Shown in pieces: positions 25,405-34,406 of a stretch of 36,128 nt of DNA. The stretch is from an uncultured Actinomycetes bacterium (GTDB lineage Bacteria; Actinomycetota; Actinomycetes; Mycobacteriales; Mycobacteriaceae). Position 1 is the stretch's first letter. Each line of letters begins with the position of its first letter. The translations under genes and the position numbers were made by a program. The stretch lies in contig CAIRCP010000206.1 of NCBI GenBank assembly GCA_903877095.1, forward strand, positions 1 to 36,128, read 5' to 3'. The notes beneath the pieces are model-generated. The model worked only from the letters and a program-made list of their open reading frames with translations. It was not told the DNA's origin and did not search any database.

Positions 25405-25410
25405 TAGTCT
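25405..25410 (+). promoter_or_regulatory. Leaderless -10 element of the toxin-antitoxin pair
   Basis: TAGTCT fits TANNNT and is followed after 6 nt by the antitoxin GTG at 25417. It overlaps the third operator half-site, so bound antitoxin would block RNA polymerase. Confidence 0.55.
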
Positions 25411-25416
25411 GGTGCC

Positions 25417-25653
25417 GTGAAGACTGTCTCGAGCACTGAGGCCAAAGCCCAGCTCAACGCGCTGCTCGCCGAGGTGCAGCGCACGGGCGCGTCGGTGACC
25501 ATCACCACCCACGGTCGTCCGGTCGCGGTGCTCAGCCCCGTCGAACGGCGCGCCCGTGCCTTCGGGTTGTTGTCGGGGCTGGCGATCGGTGACGACTTCG
25601 ACGAGCCGCTTCCGGACTCCGAGATCTCTGCGTGGGAGGGAAAGTCCGAGTGA
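25417..25653 (+). CDS. Phd/YefM-type antitoxin
   Basis: A 78-residue antitoxin. The N-terminal DNA-binding fold is typical of Phd/YefM: VSSTEAKAQLNALLAEVQ, then SVTITTHGRPVAVLSPVE. The acidic C-terminal tail (DDFDEPLPDSEISAWEG) is the likely toxin-binding part. It would neutralise the downstream PIN nuclease and repress its own promoter through the inverted repeat just upstream. GTG start behind a leaderless promoter. The stop overlaps the toxin start (GTGA). The pair sits between the Rv1339-like gene and rph, which are adjacent in M. tuberculosis, so it is an insertion into an otherwise conserved order. Confidence 0.88.
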   Translation: MKTVSSTEAKAQLNALLAEVQRTGASVTITTHGRPVAVLSPVERRARAFGLLSGLAIGDDFDEPLPDSEISAWEGKSE

Positions 25654-26072
25654 CGGCGGCTGCGAAGCCTGACGCACCGACGGCGGCGATCCTTCTCGAC
25701 ACCCACACGCTGCTGTGGCTGGCGAGTTCTCCCGACCAGGTGTCCGCCGAGGCCCGCGAAACGTTGGCCGACCCCGGGCGGAAGGTGGCCGTCTCGGCGG
25801 TGTCGGCATGGGAGATCGCCATCAAGACCCGCCTGGGCCGACTCAACGGCGAACCACTGCTGGCGGCATGGCCGGACATCATGGCCTCGATGGCGCTGAC
25901 CGAGATCTCCATCGAAGCGGCCGACGGCATCATGGCCGGAGCATTGCCGTGGGATCACCGTGACCCGTTCGACCGGATGATCGTGGCCCAGGCGGCGCGT
26001 CGCGGTCTCACCATCGCGACCCGGGACAAACACATTCTCGGCGCGGCGTTGACGCCGACGTTGCCGGTGTGA
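25650..26072 (+). CDS. vapC: VapC-type PIN-domain toxin
   Basis: A 140-residue PIN-domain ribonuclease expected to cleave a specific tRNA or rRNA when free of antitoxin. The four acidic residues of the PIN site are visible: Asp in [10 protein letters not shown], Glu in SAWEIAIK, Asp in [15 protein letters not shown] and Asp in ATRDKHIL. The GTG at 25650 overlaps the antitoxin stop and has GGGAGGG about 10 nt upstream; a start 6 codons earlier is possible but would overlap the antitoxin more. The [10 protein letters not shown] form is typical of VapC toxins paired with Phd-type antitoxins. Target RNA unknown. Confidence 0.87.
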   Translation: MTAAAKPDAPTAAILLDTHTLLWLASSPDQVSAEARETLADPGRKVAVSAVSAWEIAIKTRLGRLNGEPLLAAWPDIMASMALTEISIEAADGIMAGALPWDHRDPFDRMIVAQAARRGLTIATRDKHILGAALTPTLPV

Positions 26073-26098
26073 CCGCCACCCGCGCCGGCTCTTGACAC

Positions 26099-26104
26099 TA
26101 AGGT
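26099..26104 (+). promoter_or_regulatory. Leaderless -10 element for rph-rdgB
   Basis: TAAGGT fits TANNNT and lies 8 nt before the GTG at 26113. The TTGACA at 26092-26097 is too close to it to serve as its -35. Confidence 0.5.
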
Positions 26105-26112
26105 TCTCTTCC

Positions 26113-26891
<779 letters not shown>

Positions 26892-26892
<1 letters not shown>

Positions 26893-27518
26893 TGCCCTCC
26901 CTGCTGGTCGCCAGCCGAAACCGGAAGAAGCTGGCGGAGTTGCAGCGGGTCTTGGATGCGTCGGGGATCTGCGGGCTGGACCTGCTGACTCTCGACGACG
27001 TGCCGGAGTTCCCCGAGGCCCCGGAGACCGGCGCGACGTTCGAGGAGAACGCGATAGCCAAAGCATGCGACGCCTTCGCCGCCACCGGGCTGCCGTCGCT
27101 GGCCGACGACTCGGGCATCTCCGTCGCGGCCCTCAACGGGATGCCCGGGGTGCTGTCGGCGAGGTGGGCCGGCGGGCATGGGGACGATCAGGGGAACTAC
27201 CGGCTGATGCTGGCTCAGCTGGGTGACGTTCCCGACGACCGTCGCGGGGCGGCCTTCGTGTCGGTGTGTGCGCTGGTTTCCGGGCCGGGGGCTGGTGACG
27301 TCGTCGTGGTGCGCGGCGAGTGGCCGGGGTTCATTGCGCGAGAACCGTTGGGGGACGGCGGCTTCGGCTACGACCCGGTGTTCGTGCCGGAGGGGGAGAC
27401 CCGCAGTGCGGCGCAGTTGAGCCCGTCGGAGAAGGACGCTGTGTCGCACCGCGGGCGGGCGTTGGGGCTACTGGTGCCGACGTTGCGCCGGCTTGCCGAA
27501 TCCGGCTTCAGAGGTTGA
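26892..27518 (+). CDS. rdgB: Non-canonical purine NTP pyrophosphatase (RdgB/HAM1)
   Basis: Hydrolyses ITP, XTP and their deoxy forms to monophosphates, keeping deaminated purines out of DNA and RNA. The 208-residue protein (Rv1341-like) has the family motifs: LLVASRNRKKLAELQ at the N-terminus, LADDSGISVAALNGMPGVLSAR, LGDGGFGYDPVFVPEG, and the terminal SHRGRAL. The start overlaps the rph stop by one base, so they form one operon. The last 11 nt overlap the convergent DUF3817 gene. Confidence 0.94.
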
Positions 27519-27849
27519 ACCGCTCTTTGATCTCGCGAGTCTGAACCTGCTCGACGATGATCCCGAGCAGTGGGACTGTTCCCGCCAACAACACCCCGAT
27601 CGTCTTCGCGATCGGCCAGCGCACTTTGACTGCCAAGTTTGCGGTGCACAACAGATAGACGAAGTACACCCACCCGTGCACCACACCGATCCAACTCGGC
27701 GGGTGGTCAACTTTCACCACGTACTTGAGGATGATCTCGTAACAGAGCGCGATCAGCCAGACGCCGGTGATCCATGCCATGACGCGATAGTTCCGCAGCG
27801 CCGAGCGGATCTTGTCGACGGTGGCGATCGGCGGGGCGTCGGGGTTCAT
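27508..27849 (-). CDS. DUF3817 integral membrane protein (Rv1342c-like)
   Basis: A 113-residue membrane protein of unknown function, with three hydrophobic segments: about 24-44 (AWITGVWLIALCYEIILKY), 54-75 (WIGVVHGWVYFVYLLCTANLA) and 82-101 (KTIGVLLAGTVPLLGIIVEQ). The central WIGVVHGW-x-Y motif is typical of DUF3817. The ATG overlaps the stop of the upstream lprD-like gene (ATGA), so the two are co-translated. The 3' end overlaps the end of rdgB. Confidence 0.85.
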   Translation of the reverse strand: MNPDAPPIATVDKIRSALRNYRVMAWITGVWLIALCYEIILKYVVKVDHPPSWIGVVHGWVYFVYLLCTANLAVKVRWPIAKTIGVLLAGTVPLLGIIVEQVQTREIKERFNL

Positions 27850-28220
27850 GCAGTCGTCCTCTTCTGCTTCGCGCGGTCCTGCTCGGCCAGTTCGGCAAGG
27901 TATAAGTTGTATTCACGCAAGGTGGCGTCCACCTCCTGGCGAGGCGCCACCGGCCGCTCCGGCAGCAAACCGGCCGGGATCTCGGTGACATCGCCGGAGG
28001 CGTCGAAGGCCTCGGGCGGGGAATCCTCGTAGTGGATGAACTTCCGGTAGGCGTAGACGCAGAATGCGGCGAACATCGGCCACTGCACGGCGTATCCAAG
28101 GTTTTGGAAGGTGCCCGAGTTGGACTCGAATCGCGTCCACTGCCACCAGCCCAGGGCCAGGCAGCCCGACGCGGCGACGATCACCCCGAGGATGAGCGCA
28201 AGACGGCGCGGAAGTGACAC
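27846..28220 (-). CDS. lprD: Small membrane protein, LprD-like (Rv1343c homologue)
   Basis: A 124-residue protein with one N-terminal hydrophobic segment (about 7-27) and a second at about 45-60, WPMFAAFCVYAYRKF. It matches Rv1343c (annotated as lipoprotein LprD) in CLALGWWQWTRF, SGTFQNLGYA, EIPAGLLPERP and LREYNLYLAELA. The lipobox is weak: ASGC lacks the usual Leu at -3, so lipidation is doubtful. Function unknown. The frame is open back through the antisense strand of the tRNA, but the GTG at 28220 begins the family sequence and has a -10 hexamer 6 nt upstream. Coupled to the DUF3817 gene. Confidence 0.8.
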   Translation of the reverse strand: MSLPRRLALILGVIVAASGCLALGWWQWTRFESNSGTFQNLGYAVQWPMFAAFCVYAYRKFIHYEDSPPEAFDASGDVTEIPAGLLPERPVAPRQEVDATLREYNLYLAELAEQDRAKQKRTTA

Positions 28221-28226
28221 ACCACG

Positions 28227-28232
28227 ACGGTA
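28227..28232 (-). promoter_or_regulatory. Leaderless -10 element for lprD
   Basis: On the minus strand TACCGT is followed after 6 nt by the GTG at 28220. It lies in the palindrome ACGGTACCGT (28227-28236). Confidence 0.5.
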
Positions 28233-28249
28233 CCGTTGATCAGCCGCGA

Positions 28250-28255
28250 TACGAT
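28250..28255 (+). promoter_or_regulatory. -10 element for tRNA-Leu
   Basis: TACGAT fits TANNNT and lies 10 nt before the mature tRNA 5' end, a normal distance for a short 5' leader removed by RNase P. Confidence 0.45.
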
Positions 28256-28265
28256 CGACGGGCTT

Positions 28266-28348
28266 GCGGGCGTGGTGAAATGGCAGACACGCCGGCTTTA
28301 GGTGCCGGTGCTCGAGAGAGCGTGTGGGTTCGAGTCCCTCCGCCCGCA
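28266..28348 (+). tRNA. tRNA-Leu (anticodon UAG)
   Basis: The 83-nt gene folds as a type II tRNA. The acceptor stem pairs GCGGGCG (28266-28272) with CGCCCGC (28341-28347), with discriminator A. The anticodon stem-loop is CCGGC-TTTAGGT-GCCGG, giving anticodon UAG, which reads CUA and related leucine codons. A long variable arm (TGCTCGAGAGAGCG) follows, and the T arm contains GGGTTCGAGTCCC. CCA is not encoded. The conserved mycobacterial gene order ends at this tRNA, which makes it a likely integration site for the accessory DNA to its right. Confidence 0.95.
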
Positions 28349-28399
28349 CTGTTGCTGCACACCGTTATGGGCTGTTGAACCTGATCGCCGCCGTTAGCT

Positions 28400-28516
28400 A
28401 CGCGCCGCCGCCGGTGGCGTTTGGACACATTTTGGGACACCGATCGATTCGCGCGGGCCGCGTCCAACGCATCGGCCACGGCGTTGAGATCGTGTAGTCC
28501 AGCGGTGGCCGTGGTG
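28400..28516 (-). pseudogene. Possible C-terminal relic of a phage-type integrase
   Basis: On the minus strand this segment reads GLHDLNAVADALDAARAN followed by RSVSQNVSKRH, which reminds me of C-terminal tails of actinobacterial tyrosine integrases that end next to a tRNA attachment site. No catalytic domain or start is present and the flanking frame belongs to another gene, so at most a fragment remains. The evidence is recalled resemblance plus position directly beside tRNA-Leu. Confidence 0.3.
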
Positions 28517-29620
28517 CTACACCGACAGGATGTGGCCTTCCCGTGGTGGCAAGGTGCCGTCGAGAAGCGCGTTGTAGCAGGCATCGACGGCCGCGGTGCC
28601 CCGACCGTGCACGATGTGCAGCCACGGATCGTCAGCGCGTCTAACCGGTTTCATGAACTGCGCCCAGGCGGCGGCCATCCGTTCCTGCAGGACCGCCGGG
28701 CCCCATTCGGTCGCACGCTTGGCGGCTTGGGCCGGCGCGAAGAACAACAAGGGCTGCGGGCCCGGCAGACCATCGCCGTTGCCGTTGCCCATCTTGTCCC
28801 AGTGCGTCGCCCCCACCGCGCAGCTGTAGGCCAACGTGTCGGCGAGGCGCCCGTGAATGGCGGTACGCAATGCTCGGTCGCCATTGATATCGACGTACAC
28901 GGCGGGTTCGTCGGTCAGGGCCGCGGGCACGTCGTCATAGGAGATCACCGTGTCGTAGCAGCCGAGGGAGCGCGTGAACGCGAGGTTGCCGGGCGAGGTG
29001 AGCCCGATGACCGTGACCGCATCGGCGGTGCCGCGCCGCTGGGCGAGGCAGAACGCGGTGCCGTAGGCCGTCTTGCTCGACGCACTCGACACGATCACCG
29101 TGTGCGCCCCGAAGAATCCGTGGTCGGCGAGGAAGTCGTCGATGAGAAACGAGGTCGCGAACAGTGGTCGTAGCAGCGCCTGCTCGGCCTCGCGCTCGGC
29201 GACGTAGGCAGGGTCGGTGCTGCAGCGCACGTACTGGTTGTAGATCGGGGGCAGGTGGCGCCGGTGCCCGGCGCCGTCGGAAAAGCCGCCGGCATCGACC
29301 TGCCGCGGGTGCAGCACGCACTCCTCGGCGATCGGCCAGTACCCGTAGAAGCGTTCGCCGACTTCCACACCGGCGCAGCACGATTCGACGACCGTCGCGA
29401 AGCCCCAGACCGGGATGCAGCCGGTCGCCGCGTCGCCGGTCGGGTAGAAGCCCCAGTAGTTCATCGCCTCGCCGAACGCGGCGTAGGTGATGTTGTTCGA
29501 GGTCAGGGCGAAAGCGTCGATGCTCAGTCGTACGCTGCCGTCCTCGAGGTTGGCGGGTGGTTCATCTCCCCAGAGGGTCTGGCGCAGGTTGTCGCGCCGG
29601 ACCAGGAATCGCTTGGCCAT
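28517..29620 (-). CDS. DUF2855 family protein (MDR-like oxidoreductase fold)
   Basis: A 367-residue protein I assign to DUF2855, distant relatives of medium-chain quinone oxidoreductases without the zinc site. The N-terminal part holds SIDAFALTSNNITYAAFGEA and the middle a Rossmann-like turn, TVIVSSASSKTAYGTAFCLA, then VIGLTSPGNLAFTRSLGCYD. No catalytic residue can be named. ATG at 29620 is preferred because GGAG lies about 7 nt upstream; an ATG four codons earlier has no ribosome-binding site. It is divergent from the malonate decarboxylase operon across 221 nt and lies on the island side of tRNA-Leu. The relation to malonate metabolism is unknown. Confidence 0.65.
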   Translation of the reverse strand: MAKRFLVRRDNLRQTLWGDEPPANLEDGSVRLSIDAFALTSNNITYAAFGEAMNYWGFYPTGDAATGCIPVWGFATVVESCCAGVEVGERFYGYWPIAEECVLHPRQVDAGGFSDGAGHRRHLPPIYNQYVRCSTDPAYVAEREAEQALLRPLFATSFLIDDFLADHGFFGAHTVIVSSASSKTAYGTAFCLAQRRGTADAVTVIGLTSPGNLAFTRSLGCYDTVISYDDVPAALTDEPAVYVDINGDRALRTAIHGRLADTLAYSCAVGATHWDKMGNGNGDGLPGPQPLLFFAPAQAAKRATEWGPAVLQERMAAAWAQFMKPVRRADDPWLHIVHGRGTAAVDACYNALLDGTLPPREGHILSV

Positions 29621-29841
29621 CGCCCACTCCATCTCGATGAGGGAATCGCCGACGTCCCGTCGACGATCAGTGCGTACAGCTGAACACGATCTTGCCGGTC
29701 GGCGAGCGCCGGGTGTCCGTCGGTCACCGTCGCGGTGGTGGCGGCAGCTCGCGGCGACAGACCACCTGCGTGAGCCTCCTGCCGTGCGACGATGGCCATC
29801 GCGTCGATGCACGTGAAACGCGACTGCGAGGGAAGGCCGCG

Positions 29842-31494
29842 ATGACGGACACACAAGTTCGGTGGGACACCCGCAGGACGACCAAAGCCGCGCGGATCTC
29901 GGCAGGTGAAGCCCACGCCAAGGGGAAGGTGATCGACCCGGCTCAACTAGGGCTTCTTCTAGAGGCGGTGATTCGACCCGGTGACCGGGTCGCACTTGAG
30001 GGCGACAACCAGAAGCAGGCGGACTTCCTATCCCGCACGCTGGCCGCCTGCGACCCCGGACACATCAACAACTTGCACATGCTGATCTCCTCTGTTTCAC
30101 GTCCGGAACATCTCGACCTGTTTGAACGCGGCATTGCAACCAAGCTTGACCTGGCCTACGCCGGACCCCAGAGCGTGCGTATCGCACAGATGGTTGAGGA
30201 CGGCACTGTGCACATCGGTGCCATCCACACCTACGTCGAGTTGTACGCCCGGATGTTTGTCGACCTCGCCCCCGACGTCGTGCTTCTCTGTGCCGAGAAG
30301 GCCGACCGAGACGGCAACCTCTACACCGGCCCCAACACCGAGGACACGCCGACGATCGCCGAGGCGGCCGCCTTCCATGACGGCGTGGTGATCGTCCAGG
30401 CCAACGAGATCGTCGACAGCCACGACGATCTGCCCCGGGTGGACATCCCCGGCAGCTGGGTGGACTACGTGGTGGCCGCTGACCGACCCTTCTTTTTGGA
30501 GCCGTTGTTCACCAGGGATCCGCGCCACATCGGTCCCGTCGAGATCCTCAAGGCCATGATCGCTATTCGCGGCGTCTATGAACGCCACCAGGTGGTCTCG
30601 CTCAACCACGGTGTCGGATTCGACACCGCCGCAATCGAACTGCTCCTGCCGACCTACGGCGAGAAGCTTGGGCTGAAGGGCAAGATTGCCCGGCACTGGG
30701 TGCTCAACCCCCACCCCACACTGATCCCGGCGATCGAATCCGGCTGGGTCTCCTCGATCCACAGTTTCGGTGGCGAATCCGGTATGAACCGATATGCCGC
30801 CGCCCGACCCGACGTGTTCTTCACCGGCTCCGACGGATCGCTGCGGTCCAACCGCGTACTCGCCCAGCTTGCCGGTCAATACGCGATCGACATGTTCATC
30901 GGCTCCTCGCTGCAGATCGATGCGGACGCCAACTCATCGACGGTGACCGACGGGCGCCTGTCCGGTTTCGGTGGAGCTCCGAACATGGGGCACGACCCGC
31001 ACGGGCGGCGCCACTCGTCGGTCGCCTGGCTGGACCTCGCGCACGGCGATGGCGCGAGCAGACGCGGACGCAAACTGGTGGTCCAGATGGCCCAGACATT
31101 CCGCGCCGGCGGGGTTCCCACATTCGTGGAGACTCTCGACGCCGTCGACGTCGGCAAGAAGGCCGGCATGCCTTTGCCGCCGGTGATGATCTACGGTGAC
31201 GACGTCTCCCACGTCGTCACCGAGGAGGGCGTCGCGTATCTGTACAAGGCGCATTCGCTGGCCGACCGCCGCGCCGCGCTCGCCGCGATCGCCGGTGTGA
31301 CCCCTGTCGGCCGGACCGCCGAGGTCCGAGAGGTCGAGAGGTTGCGACGTGACGGGCTCGTGGCATTCCCCGAGGATCTCAAGGTCGAGACTCGGCTGGC
31401 CGATCGATCTCTGCTCGCCGCACGCAGCATCGAAGATCTGGTCGCGTGGTCAGGCGGCTTGTATGAGCCGCCATCGCAGTTCAGGGACTGGTGA
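29842..31494 (+). CDS. mdcA: Malonate decarboxylase alpha subunit (malonate:ACP transferase)
   Basis: Exchanges acetyl for malonyl on the acyl carrier protein, forming malonyl-S-ACP and acetate. The 550-residue protein has the usual MdcA length and sequence: RVALEGDNQKQADFLSR near residue 50, then AIHTYVELYARMFVDLAPDV, HWVLNPHPTLIPAIESGW, SFGGESGMNRY and GFGGAPNMGHDP. It is the first gene of a compact operon. The frame is open 50 codons upstream, but the ATG at 29842 has GGGAAGG about 6 nt before it and starts MTDTQVRWDTRR, as in the family. The next gene begins after 6 nt. Confidence 0.93.
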   Translation: MTDTQVRWDTRRTTKAARISAGEAHAKGKVIDPAQLGLLLEAVIRPGDRVALEGDNQKQADFLSRTLAACDPGHINNLHMLISSVSRPEHLDLFERGIATKLDLAYAGPQSVRIAQMVEDGTVHIGAIHTYVELYARMFVDLAPDVVLLCAEKADRDGNLYTGPNTEDTPTIAEAAAFHDGVVIVQANEIVDSHDDLPRVDIPGSWVDYVVAADRPFFLEPLFTRDPRHIGPVEILKAMIAIRGVYERHQVVSLNHGVGFDTAAIELLLPTYGEKLGLKGKIARHWVLNPHPTLIPAIESGWVSSIHSFGGESGMNRYAAARPDVFFTGSDGSLRSNRVLAQLAGQYAIDMFIGSSLQIDADANSSTVTDGRLSGFGGAPNMGHDPHGRRHSSVAWLDLAHGDGASRRGRKLVVQMAQTFRAGGVPTFVETLDAVDVGKKAGMPLPPVMIYGDDVSHVVTEEGVAYLYKAHSLADRRAALAAIAGVTPVGRTAEVREVERLRRDGLVAFPEDLKVETRLADRSLLAARSIEDLVAWSGGLYEPPSQFRDW

Positions 31495-31500
31495 CCGGCG

Positions 31501-32349
31501 ATGCTGACCACTACCGCACGCCTCACAAGTGTCGAGATCGCCGATCTCGCCGTGGCTGCAATCCGGGCCGAAGCGGACCTGACCCCGAAACCGGGGCTGG
31601 TGGATCAGCGTGGGTCCGGTGCGCATAGCGACCTGGATCTGCCGATGCTGCACGCCTCAGCTGTTTCGCTGCACGTCGCATTAACCGAATGCGCCTCAGC
31701 GGCAGGGCGATTGGCTCTCGGTCCCGAGTTGCGCGCCCGGTTGGGTGAGATCGGCCGCGCTGGCGAGCGGACCATGCTGGAGACGACCGGCGGAGTGAAC
31801 ACCCACCGCGGTGCGTTGTGGGCGTTGGGTCTGTTGAGCGCGGGAGCGGCGATAGGGGGTGCGCTCGACAGTGCCGTCGGTATCGCGGCACAACTGGCCG
31901 GGATACCCGATTCCCACGCCATCGCGACGCCGTCGAACGGTGCGCGCGCCCGGCTGCGGTACGGCGTGGGCGGCGCCGCGGGTGAGGCCCGGGCGGGATT
32001 CCCACACGTCCGCAACAATGCACTTCCCGCGCTGAGAGCTGCGCGCCAGTGCGGTGCCGACGAGGGTTCCGCGCGACTGGCGGCGCTGTTGGCGCTGATG
32101 GCCACTCTCGACGACACCTGCGTACTGCATCGTGGCGGCCCTGAGGGGCTGCGCGCACTGCAGTCCGGCGCGCAAGCTGTCCTGGACGCCGGCGGAATCG
32201 GCACCCCGCAGGGGCGTCGGCGATTCGGTGCGCTCGACGACCTGTGTATGACCCGGCGGCTATCGCCCGGCGGCAGCGGAGATCTGTTGTCTGCCGCCAT
32301 CTTTCTCGACCTACTTGACGGGTGCGGAGGACAGCCATGCAAACCCTGA
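31501..32349 (+). CDS. mdcB: Triphosphoribosyl-dephospho-CoA synthase
   Basis: Makes 2'-(5''-triphosphoribosyl)-3'-dephospho-CoA from ATP and dephospho-CoA, the precursor of the prosthetic group carried by MdcC. The 282-residue protein belongs to the CitG/MdcB family, with DLTPKPGLVDQRGSGAHSDL at about residue 26, TTGGVNTHRGALWALGLL near 95, and LDDTCVLHRGGPEGL in the C-terminal half. It is in the operon between mdcA and mdcC, and its 3' end overlaps mdcC by 13 nt. Confidence 0.92.
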   Translation: MLTTTARLTSVEIADLAVAAIRAEADLTPKPGLVDQRGSGAHSDLDLPMLHASAVSLHVALTECASAAGRLALGPELRARLGEIGRAGERTMLETTGGVNTHRGALWALGLLSAGAAIGGALDSAVGIAAQLAGIPDSHAIATPSNGARARLRYGVGGAAGEARAGFPHVRNNALPALRAARQCGADEGSARLAALLALMATLDDTCVLHRGGPEGLRALQSGAQAVLDAGGIGTPQGRRRFGALDDLCMTRRLSPGGSGDLLSAAIFLDLLDGCGGQPCKP

Positions 32350-32660
32350 ACTATCGATTTCCGGCGCGGGGCATCGCATCTCGCGCCGTACATATCGGCG
32401 TCGTCGCATCGGGCGATCTGGAGATCCTGCTCGAACCGCCGGCAGCCGGCGATCCACCAGACAGCGCCGTCGTCCGGGTGCGCACCAGTGTCAGCGGTTT
32501 CGACACCGTCTGGCACGACGTCCTTGAGAGGTTCTTCACTCGCACCCCGTTGGCGGGCGGATGGGAACTCAACGATTTCGGCGCGACGCCGGGCGTGGTG
32601 CAGCTGCGCTTGCGCCAAGCCGCAGAGGCTGCCGGCGCCGTTGACGGACGGCACTCATGA
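32337..32660 (+). CDS. mdcC: Malonate decarboxylase acyl carrier protein (delta subunit)
   Basis: Carries the acyl chain on a phosphoribosyl-dephospho-CoA arm. The 107-residue protein has the expected attachment site at Ser25 in GVVASGDLEILLEP, the same position as in characterised MdcC proteins. The C-terminal part (HDVLERFFTRTPLAGGWELNDFGATPGVVQLRL) is family-like. ATG at 32337 with GGAGG 6-7 nt upstream. It overlaps mdcB by 13 nt and the next gene by 4 nt (ATGA). Confidence 0.93.
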   Translation: MQTLNYRFPARGIASRAVHIGVVASGDLEILLEPPAAGDPPDSAVVRVRTSVSGFDTVWHDVLERFFTRTPLAGGWELNDFGATPGVVQLRLRQAAEAAGAVDGRHS

Positions 32661-34405
32661 CCGATATCGACACTCCGCTGCTGCCGGGCCAGACGTGGCA
32701 GGAACTTCTGGCCCGGCGCAGCTTCATCGAACTCGACGCATTGGGCCGGGCCACCGCACTGCTCGATCCCGGCTCGATGCGGGTGCTCGCCGGACCCTTC
32801 GACCGACTGGAATCCCCGTGGCTGGAACCGCAGGGCGTCACGCCGCAAGCCGACGACGGCACCGTGATCGCCCGTGGCACTGTCGACCGGCGCCCAGTGG
32901 TGATCGCCGCTATTGAGCAGGGCTTCCAGGGCGGTGGAACGGGCGAGGTGTCCGGAGCCAAGATCTCCCAGGCGCTGCTGCTGGCGGCCGCGGACTCGCG
33001 CGCAGGCGCACCGACCGCCGCGGTGATCCTCTTCGAGACCGGCGGCGTCCGGCTGCAGGAGGCCAACCTCGGGCTCAACGCGGTCGCCGAGATCTGCTCG
33101 GCCGTATTGGATCTTCGGCCCCTTGCCCCGGTGATCGGGGTGGTCGCCGGAACCGTCGGATCCTTCGGTGGCATGAGCATCGCCGCGGGCTTGTGCACCA
33201 GGCTGATCGTCACACCCCAGGCCCGAATCGGACTCAACGGTCCGGTGGTCATCGAGCAGGAAGGTGGCATCGACGAGTTCGACTCCAGCGACCACAAGTT
33301 GGTCTGGGCGATCGACGGCGGAGAGCAGCGCCACGCGATCGGGCTGGCCGACGACCTCGTTCCCGATGACGCAGATCTGTTGCGTGCCAGCCTCATCCGC
33401 GGACTCGCCGCAGGAGTCAACGAACCCGGCCAACACCGAAGTGAGCGCCTCGACGTCCTCGCATCCCGATTCGCGACGTTGAACCCGACAGCCAGGCCAA
33501 TCGACCCCCGCGAGCTCCGGACACTATGGGGCGCCTCTTATGAGCCCGTGCCCACACCCGATGATTTGGGCGCTGTAGCCGCGGGAAAGCGCACGGATCC
33601 GCCGCCGACTAGGGGGAGGACCTGGATATCCGCGCTCAGCGGCGACCCGGCCCCCGAAGCGGTCATCCCATCGATCTTGTCGGCGACGACGGACACCGCG
33701 CGCTATCTCGCGGTAGTTCCGGACCCCGACAACCGGTTCTATCGCGCTCGCGAGGGACAGGTCGGCCTGACTGAATCGCTTACCCTCGCCCAGGCCGTGC
33801 GGGACCTCGTCGCGGCCGACACGAACAGGGAGCACAAACGAGCGATCATCGCCGTCGTCGACCTGCCCAGTCAGGCCTACGGCCGGTACGAGGAAATCGC
33901 CGGCCTGCACCAGGTGATGGCCGCCAGCACCGACGCGTATCACGCCGCACGCATCGCGGGCCACCCCATTGTTGCTGTGGTTGTCGGCAGCGCCCTGTCA
34001 GGCGGATTCCTCACCCACGGTCTGCAAGCGAACCAGATCCTCGCCCTGGACGACCCCGGCGTCGAGATCCACGCGATGCATAAGGCCGCCGCGGCCCGCA
34101 TCACCCGGCGCACCGTCGAGGAACTCGACGAACTCGCCAAAACCATTACGCCGATGAGCTATAACGTCGAGGACTGGGCGAAACTCGGATTCTGCGACGG
34201 TTTACTGAAGGTTGAAAGCGGTGACACGCCAACACCCAACGACATCAAAACGGTGAGTGCCGCGATCGTCGACGCCGTCGAACGGGCCCGCAGCGGACCC
34301 GCGGACCTGTCCAACCGGCTCGACTCCGCCGCTGCCCGCACGACGCGCGGTGCGTCGCGCAAGGTTCGCGATCTGCTTGCCGGGCAGTGGAATCCGACGT
34401 CCTGA
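32657..34405 (+). CDS. mdcDE: Fused malonate decarboxylase beta-gamma subunit (MdcD-MdcE)
   Basis: The carboxyltransferase-type core that decarboxylates malonyl-S-ACP to acetyl-S-ACP without biotin. In the characterised Gram-negative systems beta and gamma are separate genes; here one 582-residue frame holds both. Residues about 1-280 are MdcD (IEQGFQGGGTGEVSGAKISQ, FETGGVRLQEANLGL, VGSFGGMSIAAGLC, LNGPVVIEQEGG). Residues about 281-318 form a Pro/Arg-rich linker. Residues about 319-582 are MdcE (GRTWISALSG, DLPSQAYGRYEEIAGLHQ, VVGSALSGGFLTHGLQAN, IHAMHKAAAARITRRTVEELDELA). No stop or frameshift interrupts it. The start overlaps the mdcC stop (ATGA). Confidence 0.9.
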   Translation: MTDIDTPLLPGQTWQELLARRSFIELDALGRATALLDPGSMRVLAGPFDRLESPWLEPQGVTPQADDGTVIARGTVDRRPVVIAAIEQGFQGGGTGEVSGAKISQALLLAAADSRAGAPTAAVILFETGGVRLQEANLGLNAVAEICSAVLDLRPLAPVIGVVAGTVGSFGGMSIAAGLCTRLIVTPQARIGLNGPVVIEQEGGIDEFDSSDHKLVWAIDGGEQRHAIGLADDLVPDDADLLRASLIRGLAAGVNEPGQHRSERLDVLASRFATLNPTARPIDPRELRTLWGASYEPVPTPDDLGAVAAGKRTDPPPTRGRTWISALSGDPAPEAVIPSILSATTDTARYLAVVPDPDNRFYRAREGQVGLTESLTLAQAVRDLVAADTNREHKRAIIAVVDLPSQAYGRYEEIAGLHQVMAASTDAYHAARIAGHPIVAVVVGSALSGGFLTHGLQANQILALDDPGVEIHAMHKAAAARITRRTVEELDELAKTITPMSYNVEDWAKLGFCDGLLKVESGDTPTPNDIKTVSAAIVDAVERARSGPADLSNRLDSAAARTTRGASRKVRDLLAGQWNPTS

Positions 34406-34406
34406 A

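Noticed and set aside
29640..29841. Minus-strand frame reading HPALADRQDRVQLYALIVDG, suggestive of a SnoaL-like remnant
   Set aside because: The match is short and recalled only; it has no start or stop context and overlaps the control region of mdcA and the DUF2855 gene.
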